Positions 48,826 through 56,818 of a stretch of DNA of 64,000 nt are shown piece after piece. The first letter of the stretch is position 1. Each line of letters opens with the position of its first letter. The notes below the pieces were generated by a model that searched no databases, had not been told where the DNA came from, and saw only the letters and a program-made list of their open reading frames with translations. Origin of the DNA: Ralstonia pickettii (GTDB lineage: Bacteria; Pseudomonadota; Gammaproteobacteria; Burkholderiales; Burkholderiaceae); assembly GCF_000607165.1 (NCBI RefSeq), contig NZ_JFZG01000034.1, forward strand, positions 58,694 to 122,693. The letters run 5' to 3'. Made by a program: the position numbers and the translations under genes.

Positions 48826-49463
48826 TGGATTCTCGTGACATGTTCCTTCAATCACAGTTTCCGACGCTTCCCATGTCGAAATTCGCCGATTTCGAGCGGC
48901 TCGCAGGCGTTGGGCATCGGTTCCTGGTCGGTAGCAACGGCTTGGCGCTCGAAGTCCGTCGCCCGTGGCTGTATATGCGCAAGCTGGCCATGAAGAACGA
49001 GAGCGGGTTGGTGCTTCCCTATGGGGAGGTGTCGGAAACGTTCGAGTTGCTGTGTGGCCAGGTGCCCCGCGATCTGCTTTGGCAGTTTGCGGAGCAGGCC
49101 AGCAAGGCAGGCGAAATTGAGACCGCGGCGTGGATCACATGGAGTGAGCACACCCGAAAGTTTCGATATCGGCCGCTGGTCGAGCGGAAGGCATCTTCGG
49201 CGGAGGTTGTCGTAGAACGCCCGCAGCTCGAGCCCGGTGAGCACCTTGTCGTAGACCTGCACAGCCATGGTAGTTCGCCGGCGTACTTCAGTTCGACGGA
49301 CAACAAGGACGATCGAGGCGAGGTCAAGTTTTCGGTGGTATATGGTCTTTGCCACCGATGCGATCTCTCGGAGTTCGACGTTGCCGCGCGCCTGTGCGCT
49401 CTCGGCATCACGATCCCCGTGAGCGAGCAGTTCTCGCTTGAGGAGGTGCGTCATGCAGCGTGA
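48825..49463 (+). CDS. PRTRC protein A (JAMM/JAB metalloprotease)
   Basis: A 212-residue protein with an intact JAMM zinc-protease motif: H146-x-H148-x7-S156-x2-D159 (LHSHGSSPAYFSSTD). Eukaryotic JAMM proteins remove ubiquitin; here the protein is expected to process or remove the PRTRC C protein. It starts at TGATG coupled to PRTRC B and overlaps the ThiF gene start by 11 bases. Confidence 0.9.
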   Translation: MDSRDMFLQSQFPTLPMSKFADFERLAGVGHRFLVGSNGLALEVRRPWLYMRKLAMKNESGLVLPYGEVSETFELLCGQVPRDLLWQFAEQASKAGEIETAAWITWSEHTRKFRYRPLVERKASSAEVVVERPQLEPGEHLVVDLHSHGSSPAYFSSTDNKDDRGEVKFSVVYGLCHRCDLSEFDVAARLCALGITIPVSEQFSLEEVRHAA

Positions 49464-50223
49464 TCACATGGTGCGTTCGGAATTCCTATCGAGAAAGGTT
49501 CAGATCGTTGTGGTCGGTGCCGGCGGGAATGGTAGTGCGATGCTCGCTGCGCTGGCCACGCTGAACTACGCGATCGGCGAGCTTGGTCATCCAGGACTCG
49601 AAGTCACGGCAATCGACGGTGATACGGTTTCGCCGTCCAATGTGGGCAGGCAGGGCTTTTACCCCTGCGACGTCGGACACTTCAAGACCGACGTTATGAT
49701 TCAGCGAATCAACATGGGGTTTGGTACTCAGTGGAGGTCGATGCCGGTGATGTTTGACGGGTACAACGTCGACATCTTCAAGACCGACATGGTGATTTCC
49801 TGTGTGGATTCGCGGCGTGCACGAAACCTTATCGCCAAGTCGTTTAAGCAGGGGTACTACATGGACCTCGGCAACAACGCGGCGAGCGGTCAGGTTGTCG
49901 TGGGAGAGTTCTGCAAAGGACATGGGCGCCAGGACAGACTGCCTCACGCGGTTGACCTGTTCCCCGAGATTGCCGATACGACCCTTCCTGAGGACGACCA
50001 ACCGTCGTGCTCGATGGCCGAGGCGCTTGAGCGGCAGAACCTGTTCATCAACCGGATGATCGTAGGTTGGGCGTCAGAGCTTCTCTGGCAGATGTTTCGC
50101 AATGGCAAGTTGTCTTTCCACGGCAATTTCGTCAACTTGGTATCAGGGCGAGTTGCCCCGATCCCGGTGGATGACGAAGTTTGGACGCGGATGGGATATT
50201 CGCCACTGCCGAAAGCGGCGTAG
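49453..50223 (+). CDS. PRTRC ThiF family protein (E1-like)
   Basis: A 256-residue E1-like enzyme: nucleotide-binding GAGGNGS (22-28), IDGDTVSPSNVGRQ (54-67, the E1 DxDxVxxSNLxRQ motif) and a likely catalytic cysteine C186 in QPSCSM. It would adenylate the C-terminus of the ubiquitin-like protein and pass it on as a thioester. GAGGAGG precedes ATG 49453; TTG 49438 is in frame. It is the last gene of the cassette, before a strong terminator. Confidence 0.92.
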   Translation: MQRDHMVRSEFLSRKVQIVVVGAGGNGSAMLAALATLNYAIGELGHPGLEVTAIDGDTVSPSNVGRQGFYPCDVGHFKTDVMIQRINMGFGTQWRSMPVMFDGYNVDIFKTDMVISCVDSRRARNLIAKSFKQGYYMDLGNNAASGQVVVGEFCKGHGRQDRLPHAVDLFPEIADTTLPEDDQPSCSMAEALERQNLFINRMIVGWASELLWQMFRNGKLSFHGNFVNLVSGRVAPIPVDDEVWTRMGYSPLPKAA

Positions 50224-50249
50224 CCTGATCGAAGTTCGATTTGGCTACC

Positions 50250-50297
50250 AGCCCCAGCCTTCCCCGATGTTGGGGGCGGCTGGGGCTTTTTTTTTTG
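50250..50297 (+). terminator. Terminator of the PRTRC cassette
   Basis: AGCCCCAGCC..GGCTGGGGCT followed by ten T's. Confidence 0.9.
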
Positions 50298-50456
50298 GTC
50301 CCACGATTGTTCTCGCCACTGCTGGGCTTAACCCGGCGGGCCCAACGTTCCTCCGCGTCTGCGTGGCCAACGGGCGGAGGTCGGATTACACGATCCTATG
50401 TGCTCCGTCGGGCACGCGTATCAGCCAGGCATTGACCGGCCAGGGTGTCGCCCCGA

Positions 50457-50477
50457 TACTGTATAAATATACAGGTA
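50457..50477 (+). promoter_or_regulatory. LexA (SOS) box overlapping a promoter
   Basis: TACTGTATAAATATACAG (50457-50474) is a near-perfect CTGT-N8-ACAG SOS box. The TATAAAT inside it can serve as the -10. The ATG of the next gene is only five bases after the box, so the message may be leaderless or start within a few bases of the ATG. Confidence 0.8.
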
Positions 50478-50478
50478 C

Positions 50479-50823
50479 ATGGAAATGCAGAATCCCGAGC
50501 GGAAGCGCTATCCGCCACTTACCCAGGCCGAAATCCGCGCCATCTACGCCGATAACCCGACGGTGGGTGTCCGCCGTCTGGTGTGGGAGATTTACTGCCT
50601 ACACGTCGTGGTGAAAACCGCCGGCGCTGTGGCCCGTGCGCGTGGCCTGAAAGACCAACTCATTCCGGGTGGCTTCGACTATGTGTTGGACGAGCTGGAG
50701 CGGGTGCTCGACGGCGAGGTGTGCCTTCAGGAAAATCTGCCGTCGCTGCACATCATCAAGGAAAAGCGGCGTTATCGTTACAGCACCAAGAAGCGCAATC
50801 AACGGGTGTTCCGCCGCGATTAG
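50479..50823 (+). CDS. SOS-controlled small protein of unknown function
   Basis: A 114-residue basic protein (RYRYSTKKRNQRVFRRD at the end) with a possible helix-turn-helix (VGVRRLVWEIY) in the middle. The LexA box right before it indicates strong DNA-damage control. ATG 50479 or 50485 could be the start. Because SOS-controlled plasmid genes often deal with replication, toxin or DNA repair, this is worth attention, but no family is recognised. Confidence 0.65.
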   Translation: MEMQNPERKRYPPLTQAEIRAIYADNPTVGVRRLVWEIYCLHVVVKTAGAVARARGLKDQLIPGGFDYVLDELERVLDGEVCLQENLPSLHIIKEKRRYRYSTKKRNQRVFRRD

Positions 50824-50967
50824 CGGGGACGCGACAGTCGCCCATACGGACGAACCACGACAAGTTTCACATAGCAGGCCCGGGGCTGGCGCTATGCTGT
50901 GCCAGCTTAAGATCAGCATCTGCCAGCAATGCGTCGTACGACATCGACGCAAACGGGAGCGCGCTCA

Positions 50968-51672
50968 ATGTGCAACAACTACAAGCCGTCAGAGATCGAC
51001 CTTATTCGTAGCCTGTATCGTGTGGACTCTGCCGGCGAGGACGAGTATCCGCGCGAGACTTGGCCAGACTATGCCGCGCCGATAGTGCGCAACACGGCCG
51101 ACGGCGGGCGTGAATGCGTGCTGGCCAACTTCGGGTTCGTGCCGAAACGTCGCCAGCCCGCCGGAGTGAGCTTCGATACAACGAACGCGCGTTCGGAAAC
51201 TGTCGGGCAGAAACGGACTTTCGCGAAGTATTGGCATGCTGCACAACTATGTTTGGTCCCCGCACAATCCCTGTTTGAGCCCTGCTACGAGGCCGATCCA
51301 AAGAAGAGCACGCGGTACCGAATCTGGCTCAAGGACGAGGCGGATTTTGCGATCGCAGGGCTATGGCGTTCCTGGGAGGGGCGCGTGGCCGACAATACGC
51401 CGGCAAGCAACAGTTTCACGATGCTGACGGTCAACGCTGACGAGCATCCGATCATGCGCCGCATGCACGCACCCGGGAAAGAAAAGCGCAGTGTCGTTAT
51501 CGTGCCGCGCAATCGCTGGGACGACTGGCTGCACTGCCGAGATCCTGAGGCGGCGCGCAGCTTTTTGACGCTGTACCCGGCGGAGTTGATGGATACAGCT
51601 CCGGCACCGCGCGCACCGCGCGGCGCAAAACCCGAGCTAGACGCCGCTACGCAAAGCGGTGAACTGTTCTAA
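50968..51672 (+). CDS. SRAP-domain protein (YedK/HMCES family)
   Basis: A 234-residue protein beginning MCNNYK: after Met removal the Cys is N-terminal, as required for covalent capture of abasic sites in single-stranded DNA. Other family features are NARSET, LCLVPAQSLFEP (with the conserved catalytic Glu), AGLWRSWEG, FTMLTVNADEHP and RMH. GGGAG lies 9 bases before the ATG. It is located next to an SOS-controlled gene, as in many genomes, though no clear LexA box is seen directly before it. The upstream gap holds no gene. Confidence 0.88.
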   Translation: MCNNYKPSEIDLIRSLYRVDSAGEDEYPRETWPDYAAPIVRNTADGGRECVLANFGFVPKRRQPAGVSFDTTNARSETVGQKRTFAKYWHAAQLCLVPAQSLFEPCYEADPKKSTRYRIWLKDEADFAIAGLWRSWEGRVADNTPASNSFTMLTVNADEHPIMRRMHAPGKEKRSVVIVPRNRWDDWLHCRDPEAARSFLTLYPAELMDTAPAPRAPRGAKPELDAATQSGELF

Positions 51673-52058
51673 GCCTTGTAGACCATCGTTTGCGGCGCCT
51701 GAGGGGGAACATCGAAGCCGCGAGGCGTGAGATCGAGCATTAGGTCGCTGAACACTTCGATCATCGCGTCGTTCACCTGGACGTGCTTGATCGGGAAGAT
51801 CCGTTGACCATCCGCGATTGCCTGACGATAAGCCGCCGCCGGATCGCGGCTCCCTGATGCGTCAAACATCATGACGGTAAGGTAAGGCCCTTCGACGCCG
51901 TCAGGCGCTACGGTTGCTCTCAGGTAGATCTGCACGTTCACGATGACGTGCCCAGGGGGAAGAATTCCGGCCGCCTGTAGGTGCGCTGCCAAAGTGTCTC
52001 CACCACGGCTGTCTTGCGCGTACGCCGCGCCACTCCAATCGTCGTCACTTGCCGTCAT
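51669..52058 (-). CDS. Soluble protein of unknown function
   Basis: A 129-residue protein on the minus strand, ending against the SRAP gene (4-base overlap of stops). CAGGAGG lies five bases before the ATG at 52058. Predicted mixed alpha/beta; no known motif. Confidence 0.6.
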   Translation of the reverse strand: MTASDDDWSGAAYAQDSRGGDTLAAHLQAAGILPPGHVIVNVQIYLRATVAPDGVEGPYLTVMMFDASGSRDPAAAYRQAIADGQRIFPIKHVQVNDAMIEVFSDLMLDLTPRGFDVPPQAPQTMVYKA

Positions 52059-52300
52059 GCCGCCTCCTGATTCCGGTTTTGGGTGCCAGCATGCCACACG
52101 AGCTGTGACGGCATAGCGCAAGCTTTCTGTTTGGCGCCATGCTCTTTAGCGGGCATACCAGCGAAACATTTCGGACTCCGCCCCGCATGGCGAGGAGGTG
52201 CATATCGAGCCATACGCGGAGGTATCGCTGCGAGATCTGCATGCCGCTTGCGCTGGATGCGATGCCAATAAGGGCGGTGCAGACAAGGCGGAAACGGTGT

Positions 52301-52345
52301 AATAACATTGTGTTGCCATACCCTTGGCAATGGAATAACATTGTG
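52301..52345 (+). promoter_or_regulatory. Direct repeats before the mazEF-like operon
   Basis: AATAACATTGTG occurs at 52301-52312 and again at 52334-52345, a spacing of 33 bases (three helical turns). The second copy ends 14 bases before the antitoxin ATG. It is the probable operator for autoregulation. The rest of the 300-base gap before it holds nothing that I can support. Confidence 0.6.
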
Positions 52346-52359
52346 CTTACGGTGGGATT

Positions 52360-52608
52360 ATGAAAGCAACGATTCGCAGGATGGGCAATTCACAGGGGGT
52401 CTTGATCCCCAAGCCCATTCTTGCCCAGCTGGGTTTGGAGGATGAAGTGGACATGGCAGTGGAGGACGATGCTTTGGTGATTCGCAAGCCGAAGAAGAAG
52501 CCGCGCGAGGGGTGGGCCGAGGCCAGCCACGCTGTCGCTGCAGCTGATGATGATGTGCTCGTGATGGGCGAATTCTCCAACGCAGATGACGCGGAGCTGA
52601 CGTGGTAG
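52360..52608 (+). CDS. mazE: MazE-like (AbrB-type) antitoxin
   Basis: An 82-residue protein. The N-terminal swapped-hairpin AbrB domain is clear (RRMGNSQGVLIPKPILAQLGL, residues 6-26), and the acidic, flexible C-terminal tail would bind the toxin. It would neutralise the downstream toxin and repress the operon. The end overlaps the toxin start by seven bases. Confidence 0.88.
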   Translation: MKATIRRMGNSQGVLIPKPILAQLGLEDEVDMAVEDDALVIRKPKKKPREGWAEASHAVAAADDDVLVMGEFSNADDAELTW

Positions 52609-52922
52609 CGCGCGGAGATATCTGGCTCGTCGCCCTGGATCCGACAAAAGGAAGTGAGATCCAAAAGACCCGTCCGTGTGTGGTCGTCTCGCCTCCCGAG
52701 ATGCACGATCACCTGCGCACTGTCATCGTTGCCCCGATGACTAGCAAAGGCCGCCCCGCACCGTTCCGTGTACCGATCACCTTCCTGCGCAAGAGTGGAC
52801 TGATCCTGCTGGACCAGATACGCGCTGTGGATAAGGTGCGCCTCGTTAAGAAAGAGGGCGTTGTTGCCGATAAAACGATGTTGAGCGCCCTGCAGACTTT
52901 GCAGGAAGTTTTCGCCGAATAG
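52602..52922 (+). CDS. mazF: MazF/PemK-type endoribonuclease toxin
   Basis: A 106-residue protein with the MazF signature: RGDIWLVALDPTKGSEIQKT (the conserved Asp/Glu and loop) and RPCVVVSP, then VAPMTS. It cuts mRNA at short sequences when the antitoxin is lost and so stabilises the plasmid. It starts at a GTG overlapping the antitoxin stop. Confidence 0.9.
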   Translation: MVARGDIWLVALDPTKGSEIQKTRPCVVVSPPEMHDHLRTVIVAPMTSKGRPAPFRVPITFLRKSGLILLDQIRAVDKVRLVKKEGVVADKTMLSALQTLQEVFAE

Positions 52923-52943
52923 CGGTTAGGGAAGGCTGTCGCC

Positions 52944-53180
52944 ATGATTCAGTGGACAGACGCACCGAATGGATCGGCAGGGCACGCTGACGGAAGCCTC
53001 GTCGTCCAGATCCGACGGTTGGGAGCCGGCGGTTGGTCGGCTAGCTGGTGCAATGGTCAGTTGTGGGATGTCTCCGACCAATCCACGCATGTCAGCGAAC
53101 AGTCGGCCCGCCATTTCAAGACGCGCGAGACAGCCAAGCGAGCAGTGGAATCCCGCATGGCGGCAAGAGAGAGGGATTGA
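52944..53180 (+). CDS. Small soluble protein of unknown function
   Basis: A 78-residue protein. A Trp-rich beta-like N-terminal half (GGWSASWCNGQLWDV) is followed by a basic helix (RETAKRAVESRMAARERD). AGGGAAGG precedes the ATG. It opens the run of small genes that fills the rest of the window. Confidence 0.55.
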   Translation: MIQWTDAPNGSAGHADGSLVVQIRRLGAGGWSASWCNGQLWDVSDQSTHVSEQSARHFKTRETAKRAVESRMAARERD

Positions 53181-53202
53181 TGGGGAAATCGGAGAATACG
53201 GA

Positions 53203-53829
53203 ATGGTTGACGATCAAATTGCCTGTTTGAGGGAGCGCGCACACGCCGCCCATGCCCAGAGCCTGTCAGTTCTTGAGAAGGATGCAGGCGAGGCGACTCG
53301 GAATCTCGCTAAGGGCCGAGAAAAAGCCGACTCAGTTCTGAAGCGAGATCTTGCATTGCTTGATACGCGCTTTAGCGAGGCCTGGAAAGCGCTGATCGTG
53401 GCTGGTACCGCGCCACAGAGTCGGGCGAAGGCTTCTGCGTTCGGAGATTGCACATTCGGCGGCCGCGTACCTCGCGGAGAAATTCTTGGTGGCAGTGCAC
53501 CCGAGAGTTTTAATGGAATCGACATTCAGCATGCAGTGCTCGACACCTACGAGAAATTGCGGCTGGTTGGAGTTCCGGTTGCACATATCCATGGGCTTGG
53601 CGGACTCGAGATCGAGCCGGACGCGGCCAACAAACGTTTCAATGCGAAAGTCGAGCACGATCTCCCCGAGTGCAAAGGGGAAGACTTTGAAGTCATTGGT
53701 TATCAGATGATGATCGATGACGAAGGTAGCACTTTGCGGTTTTCCGTGAGGGTTTGGTGGAAGTCGAAGGTTATCCAAAACGCTGAAGACGATAGGTTCA
53801 GTCTGGGCCACGAGCCAGGCTCGAACTGA
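53203..53829 (+). CDS. Soluble protein with N-terminal coiled coil
   Basis: A 208-residue protein. Residues 5-65 are a strong coiled-coil stretch (alternating Ala, Leu, Glu, Lys); the C-terminal part is a mixed alpha/beta domain. GGAG lies eight bases before ATG 53203. No family is recognised. Confidence 0.6.
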   Translation: MVDDQIACLRERAHAAHAQSLSVLEKDAGEATRNLAKGREKADSVLKRDLALLDTRFSEAWKALIVAGTAPQSRAKASAFGDCTFGGRVPRGEILGGSAPESFNGIDIQHAVLDTYEKLRLVGVPVAHIHGLGGLEIEPDAANKRFNAKVEHDLPECKGEDFEVIGYQMMIDDEGSTLRFSVRVWWKSKVIQNAEDDRFSLGHEPGSN

Positions 53830-53842
53830 CCACGGAAAAGCC

Positions 53843-54211
53843 ATGCCAATTAACCCGCTAAACAACCTATCCCAAAACGCTGGCGACATTTGGTTCGTTG
53901 GTGCAGCTCTTGGATGCATCGCACTTATGTCCTACATCGTCTGGAGTTTGTTCTTCGTTCCGTTGACACGCGGGCAAGAACATTCAGACGTGCCAAAAGG
54001 ACAAGAGAAGGTGCATCTGCCTGGCTGGACGATGGTCGTGAATGTAGTCGCTATGGTGGCCGCGCTCACCGTATTGGGTTCTTGCAAATACGTCGGGTTG
54101 TCGTGGTGGATAGGCGTCCCGGTCGCCGCTGCGATCATCGTTGTTGAATTGCTGTGGGAGCGCGCAATTGAACGGAAGTATTGTCTGCAGCAGCTCCAAA
54201 CCGGCCGGTAG
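53843..54211 (+). CDS. Small membrane protein, three helices
   Basis: A 122-residue protein with hydrophobic segments at about residues 16-38, 63-80 and 85-103. It begins 13 bases after the coiled-coil protein gene and is probably co-transcribed. No family is recognised. Confidence 0.6.
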   Translation: MPINPLNNLSQNAGDIWFVGAALGCIALMSYIVWSLFFVPLTRGQEHSDVPKGQEKVHLPGWTMVVNVVAMVAALTVLGSCKYVGLSWWIGVPVAAAIIVVELLWERAIERKYCLQQLQTGR

Positions 54212-54232
54212 CCGAGCTATTTGGCAAGGAAC

Positions 54233-54433
54233 ATGAAAAACGACCAAAGCCATCATGACGCAGACGCGGCTGCCCACGAGGTAACGATGGGTCGTACTGC
54301 CGACGCTGGTACTGCCATCTATCAGACTGTCTTTACGGCACGATCAGACACCAGTGCGTTGCGCAAGGCGAGCATCACGGAGATCGAAAGAGGCCTTAGC
54401 AATCGAAACGCAAAGATTGCGTTGAAGCACTAG
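54233..54433 (+). CDS. Small soluble protein of unknown function
   Basis: A 66-residue His/Asp/Ala-rich protein. AAGGA lies 5 bases before the ATG. Second half helical and basic. No known motif. Confidence 0.5.
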   Translation: MKNDQSHHDADAAAHEVTMGRTADAGTAIYQTVFTARSDTSALRKASITEIERGLSNRNAKIALKH

Positions 54434-54449
54434 CCTTCGGAAAATAGCG

Positions 54450-54683
54450 ATGCCTATGCAGAATATCGAAGCCATTCCGGTACAGAAGAGGTGCCGTTGG
54501 TTTGTCCGTCAAGGTGGGATTACGCACTTCGGACGTGGCTTCCGATCGAAAGAGGGGGCAAGCAATTGGATCGACGCGTTTGGTCCGTCGCTGGACTGGC
54601 GAGTCGGATTTTGCTTCCGACTTAAGGGCGATACGCGTGATATCGAAATTGTCGATCGGCATGGGCGGGTCCCGCGGTCTTAA
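54450..54683 (+). CDS. Small soluble protein of unknown function
   Basis: A 77-residue basic protein, Trp- and Phe-rich (RWFVRQGG, WRVGFCFRL). GGAAAA precedes the ATG. Spacing of 16 bases to the next gene suggests an operon. Confidence 0.5.
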   Translation: MPMQNIEAIPVQKRCRWFVRQGGITHFGRGFRSKEGASNWIDAFGPSLDWRVGFCFRLKGDTRDIEIVDRHGRVPRS

Positions 54684-54699
54684 CCAGAAAAAGGTAGCC

Positions 54700-55053
54700 A
54701 TGAATTTTGAAGAGCTGGACAGGCAGGAACGTGAATGGGCGGAGCGCGCAAGCAAGGTTCAGGCATCGGCCGCCCAAGCGTATGACCGACTGATGCGTTT
54801 GGCCGAAAGCAGCAGCGCTGGGCAGGTCCACACCGTAGCGCGCTTCCTTGCATCGACATTCGATGGTCAGGCCTTCCCGCTGGACCCGTTCGATCTCCGT
54901 GCCGTGGAGGTGACTATCAGTGATGACATGCTGTTGTGCTTGGACGCGCTACGGTGGGGTAAAGCGGACCTCTATAAGTTGGTCCCTGACGGCAACGCAC
55001 GCCTTCTCGCAATCTGCCAGGCCTGGGGGCTCAAATGGCCGGAATCGCAGTGA
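54700..55053 (+). CDS. DUF7673-like protein
   Basis: A 117-residue protein. Its second half (ARFLASTFDGQAFPLDPFDLRAVE and on to ICQAWGL) follows the pattern of a plasmid family of unknown function that I recall as DUF7673. The first half is helical and charged. The start is set by AAGG seven bases before the ATG. The assignment is from memory of the motif. Confidence 0.6.
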   Translation: MNFEELDRQEREWAERASKVQASAAQAYDRLMRLAESSSAGQVHTVARFLASTFDGQAFPLDPFDLRAVEVTISDDMLLCLDALRWGKADLYKLVPDGNARLLAICQAWGLKWPESQ

Positions 55054-55156
55054 GCTGCAAGCAATCTAAGGAAAGCGACGAGCAATCATTCGGCGCTCCT
55101 GGTCCTAGGACCCATCTGCGACCAGATCGGGAAAAAGGGAAGAGCAAGGCGACAAC

Positions 55157-55402
55157 ATGACCGTAATTCAAAAAGTGATGGCGCAAAAGATTCGCGCCCG
55201 TGGCGGAAAGGTCTTCACCTTTGACAAGGGCCACTCGATGGTGCTGATTTTCGAACATCGCGCGCTACGTCAGTTAGAGCGCATGCGACGCCACGGCTCG
55301 CGGAAAGTGAAGGTTGCGGTGCGCCGAGCCGGCTCACTGCTCCCGACCGCCGCTGTCGCGACGGTGCGAACTTCAACCACCCGGGCGAACCGCGCTGGCT
55401 AG
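55157..55402 (+). CDS. Small basic protein
   Basis: An 81-residue very basic protein (RRHGSRKVKVAVRRAG). AAGG precedes the ATG. It might bind nucleic acid because of its charge, but no motif is visible. Confidence 0.5.
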   Translation: MTVIQKVMAQKIRARGGKVFTFDKGHSMVLIFEHRALRQLERMRRHGSRKVKVAVRRAGSLLPTAAVATVRTSTTRANRAG

Positions 55403-55410
55403 CAGGAAAA

Positions 55411-55773
55411 ATGACAATGCAGTTCAAAGTTCTCCGCAACCAGCCTTCGATCGCTTTCAATCCCTTGGCCTGCGCCTCGGAGGACACGCTGGCGGAGCTT
55501 CTTCGCCAGATGAGCGCGCATGTTGGCGACAGCTTGGATCACCTCGCGGAAATCGACGACCAACTTGAGGCCCTAGTCCCCGCCCTGGTCGAGCTGCGCG
55601 AGACGGGCCACTTGAAGCTGAACATGGCAGTGTTGGCTTCATATGGAACCCTCGACGGGTTCATGCGCCTTGCGGACGACGAACGACTGACGCCGCTGTC
55701 GCGCGCCCGTTGCGCCGCGATTCGCAACCGGTTGCTGGTACACGGCTTGAAGGCTCTTTTTCGCAACGCATAG
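55411..55773 (+). CDS. Helical soluble protein of unknown function
   Basis: A 120-residue, largely helical protein beginning eight bases after the previous stop; AGGAAA precedes the ATG. No known motif. Confidence 0.55.
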   Translation: MTMQFKVLRNQPSIAFNPLACASEDTLAELLRQMSAHVGDSLDHLAEIDDQLEALVPALVELRETGHLKLNMAVLASYGTLDGFMRLADDERLTPLSRARCAAIRNRLLVHGLKALFRNA

Positions 55774-55786
55774 GACTGGGAGCAGT

Positions 55787-56167
55787 ATGGGGAATCTACA
55801 ACCACAACCTCGACCCCATGTCGAGATCGAGACCTTTGGCCCCGATGGAAGCCGCACGATCGGGCCCAACAGAGAGCGTTCCAGGGCTAGAAGAGAGAAA
55901 CGGCGCTTGCCGTCAGAGAAGATCGCCTTCACGGCGATGGTTTTTGTCTCTGGATGGGTATTCGGCGCTGCCCTCTTGATCTGGGCACTGATGAGTGCCA
56001 TTAGCCTCGATGACTTGGTACGCATCGCTGAAAGCGGGGTCAATGAAAAGGCGATACAGGTGCTGGTTGAGGCGCGCGCCCTTTACAGGCTCGCATTGGG
56101 CATGTGTGCAGTTTCAGTGGTTGTGGCCTGCGTTACGGCCGCCAGGTATCACGTCTTCCGCCGCTGA
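55787..56167 (+). CDS. Small membrane protein with two helices
   Basis: A 126-residue protein with a basic, disordered N-terminal 40 residues (RERSRARREKRRLP) and membrane helices at about 46-68 and 98-120. The N-terminus is probably cytoplasmic. No family is recognised. Confidence 0.6.
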   Translation: MGNLQPQPRPHVEIETFGPDGSRTIGPNRERSRARREKRRLPSEKIAFTAMVFVSGWVFGAALLIWALMSAISLDDLVRIAESGVNEKAIQVLVEARALYRLALGMCAVSVVVACVTAARYHVFRR

Positions 56168-56252
56168 CAAAAGAAGTAGAACCCGAGTCGCCATGCAAGA
56201 GAACTGTGGGTCGTTCAGCTCTATCACACACACCTTCACAAGGGACAAGAAA

Positions 56253-56693
56253 ATGAAGCAACTCCTGTTGATCGCAATTGCTGTTTGTGCCGCAACCGCG
56301 CAAGCCGAAACGGCCACCCAATCGGCACATCTGGAAGCCAAGGCCATCAATGCCATTGGCACACCGACAGCCACAACACAGGGCGGTCAAAGCATCAACG
56401 TCGCCAATGCGGCCGGCGCAGCGATGGCGATTAAGCAAGTCCCTATTCAGGGAAGTCATTGCGACCTTGCATCGGGCCCGATTTCTGCCGGCAGCATCAG
56501 TACCGACGCCAACGGTCGAATGATGCAGTGTTTTGGCTCCGCCAAAGGCGCCCCAGGGACGTGGCAGTACGTTGTCGAAAGTGACAGCGAGCGTATTGAG
56601 AAGAAGCTGGATCAACTGAACATCACGAATATGCAGATTCTGGCGAAGCTCTCCGAATTGGCCGCACTTCAACAGTCCGGTGCCCACAAGTAG
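56253..56693 (+). CDS. Secreted protein with a possible pilus-tip-like domain
   Basis: A 146-residue protein with a signal peptide cleaved after AQA (residues 16-18). The middle has two cysteines in a pattern (GSHCDLASGPISAG, DANGRMMQCFG, then GTWQYV) that recalls the conserved start of PilV/shufflon-type tip domains, where a disulfide closes a small fold. A C-terminal helix follows. The resemblance is by eye only. Confidence 0.6.
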   Translation: MKQLLLIAIAVCAATAQAETATQSAHLEAKAINAIGTPTATTQGGQSINVANAAGAAMAIKQVPIQGSHCDLASGPISAGSISTDANGRMMQCFGSAKGAPGTWQYVVESDSERIEKKLDQLNITNMQILAKLSELAALQQSGAHK

Positions 56694-56818
56694 CGAACGG
56701 AAAGCTCTTGATCGATGTCGCTGCGCTGTGGCGACAATCGTCGGGGGCTCAGAATGGAAGAATCTCTTAGCGTGGGAAGCGCCCCTTACAGGCCGGCTAA
56801 AGAACGCGCATTGAGCGA

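Noticed and set aside
49485..49497. TTCCTATCGAGAA, close to the TTCC-N5-GGAA operator
   Set aside because: It lies inside the ThiF coding sequence, one arm is imperfect, and no -10 box follows.
52045..52341. Minus-strand open frame upstream of the MazE gene
   Set aside because: It runs over the operator repeats and the start of a better-supported gene; the competing frame on the other strand is equally open, so neither is convincing.
53180..53230. Very short frame (16 codons) directly after the gene at 52944
   Set aside because: It overlaps the start of the coiled-coil protein gene; at most it is a coupling peptide, and nothing supports a product.
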